A program made the position numbers and the translations under genes. The notes beneath the pieces are model-generated. The model ran no database searches and was not told where the DNA came from. It was given only the letters and a program-made list of their open reading frames with translations. Positions 51,371 through 52,002 of a stretch of 52,002 nucleotides of DNA are shown here, piece by piece; within the stretch, counting starts at the first letter, position 1, and the number at the start of each line of letters is the position of its first letter. Origin of the DNA: Clostridia bacterium UC5.1-2E3 (GTDB taxonomy: Bacteria > Bacillota > Clostridia > Lachnospirales > Lachnospiraceae); assembly GCA_001304875.1 (NCBI GenBank), contig BBZO01000027.1, forward strand, positions 1-52,002, given 5' to 3'.

Positions 51371-51958
51371 ATGCAGCTTTTGATGGACAGGATTCGCAAG
51401 GACGGCAAGATTAAGGCCGGCAACGTGCTGAAAGTGGACAGCTTTTTGAACCATCAGATGGATATTGAACTGTTTAAGGAGATCGGAAAGGAGTTCAAGC
51501 GGCGCTTTGCCGACGTGGAGATCAACAAGATACTGACCATCGAGGCGTCGGGCATCGGCATCGCGTGCATCGTGGCCCAGTATTTCAATGTGCCGGTGGT
51601 GTTCGCCAAGAAGACCCAGACGAAGAACATCGCAGGCGAGGTCTACACCAGCCGGGTGGAGTCCTACACCCACGGGAGAATCTACGACATCATCGTGGCG
51701 AAGGAGTTCCTGGGAAAGGGCGACAAGGTCCTGGTCATCGATGATTTCCTGGCCAACGGCAAGGCTCTGGAGGGCCTGACGGCTCTCATAAAGGAGTCCG
51801 GCGCGGAGCTGGTGGGAGCCGGCATCGTGATCGAGAAGGGCTTCCAGGTGGGCGGAGACATCATCCGCTCGTCGGGCATCCGCCTCGAGTCCCTGGCCAT
51901 CGTGGACAGCATGGACGAGGAGACCGGCACCATCGTCTTCCGGAATGAAGAGAAATAA
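51371..51958 (+). CDS. xpt: Xanthine phosphoribosyltransferase
   Basis: ATG at 51371 aligns exactly with the start of the Bacillus Xpt (29 residues before and including VLKVDSFLNHQ). The 195-residue protein has the PRPP loop VLVIDDFLANGKALEGL near residue 125, TIEASGIGIACIVAQYF and VVFAKKTQTKNI. It salvages xanthine (and guanine) to XMP. No purine riboswitch is seen in the 60 nt upstream. It carries no frame break. An AT-rich stretch without a gene follows to the window end. Confidence 0.95.
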   Translation: MQLLMDRIRKDGKIKAGNVLKVDSFLNHQMDIELFKEIGKEFKRRFADVEINKILTIEASGIGIACIVAQYFNVPVVFAKKTQTKNIAGEVYTSRVESYTHGRIYDIIVAKEFLGKGDKVLVIDDFLANGKALEGLTALIKESGAELVGAGIVIEKGFQVGGDIIRSSGIRLESLAIVDSMDEETGTIVFRNEEK

Positions 51959-52002
51959 AAGATAGAAAAATAGAAAAAGATTTTACATAAAAGATACGTA
52001 AA

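Overview
The window reads as a chromosomal segment of an anaerobic gut Firmicute, most likely a Lachnospiraceae member near the [Clostridium] symbiosum / Enterocloster group. The main pointers are a hexameric glutamate dehydrogenase that, from memory, closely matches the C. symbiosum enzyme, a PerR-like repressor with a reverse rubrerythrin, a Firmicutes-type L10 leader RNA, strong AGGAGG ribosome sites, sigma-A promoters and G+C-rich genes. No rRNA, tRNA, CRISPR array or complete insertion sequence was recognised.

Layout. 0-12 kb (AT-richer, accessory): the 3' part of a PD-(D/E)XK nuclease-family protein, then one giant Cna-B repeat surface protein (about 3,630 residues) with a signal peptide and a PPKTG sortase signal. 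12-18 kb: mreB/mbl, recD2, comFC, a GNAT acetyltransferase, a lysR gene and a small membrane protein. 18-22 kb: rpmG-secE-nusG-rplK-rplA, then rplJ-rplL with its own promoter and L10 leader. 22-29 kb: a Sir2-like protein, hisH-hisF, ung, uppP, divergent luxS/trpS, a FAH-family hydrolase and a diguanylate cyclase. 29-30.5 kb: perR and rubrerythrin, both preceded by PerR-like palindromes. 30.5-40 kb: a tight five-gene operon encoding a 1,611-residue HD / nucleotidylyltransferase / phosphoribosyltransferase protein, a lactate/malate-dehydrogenase-like protein, a two-part flavoprotein and a GlnK/GlnL-like two-component pair. 40-44 kb: gltS, gdhA and a D-2-hydroxyacid dehydrogenase. 44-52 kb: a small lipoprotein, a GGDEF remnant, an S1-domain protein, a RelQ-type alarmone synthetase, a GDPD, dtd, an M18 aminopeptidase, an exported trigger-factor-like lipoprotein and xpt.

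How the genes work together. Glutamate-sensing regulation (GlnK/GlnL-like), glutamate import (GltS) and oxidative deamination (GdhA) are adjacent, followed by a 2-hydroxyacid dehydrogenase that could dispose of 2-oxo acids. The operon just upstream holds nucleotide and redox enzymes whose functions are unassigned; the giant multidomain protein is the best candidate here for an undescribed system. Two near-identical 28-nt sites before rplK and rplA look like the 23S rRNA site for protein L1 and suggest autoregulation at two points of one operon.

Quality caution. About 34 single-base (mostly deletion) disruptions split otherwise well-conserved genes, including trpS and luxS, and many fall where one G of a GGG(C) run is missing. 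They are best read as systematic sequencing errors. Genes are annotated here across these breaks, and their protein lengths are the repaired ones.
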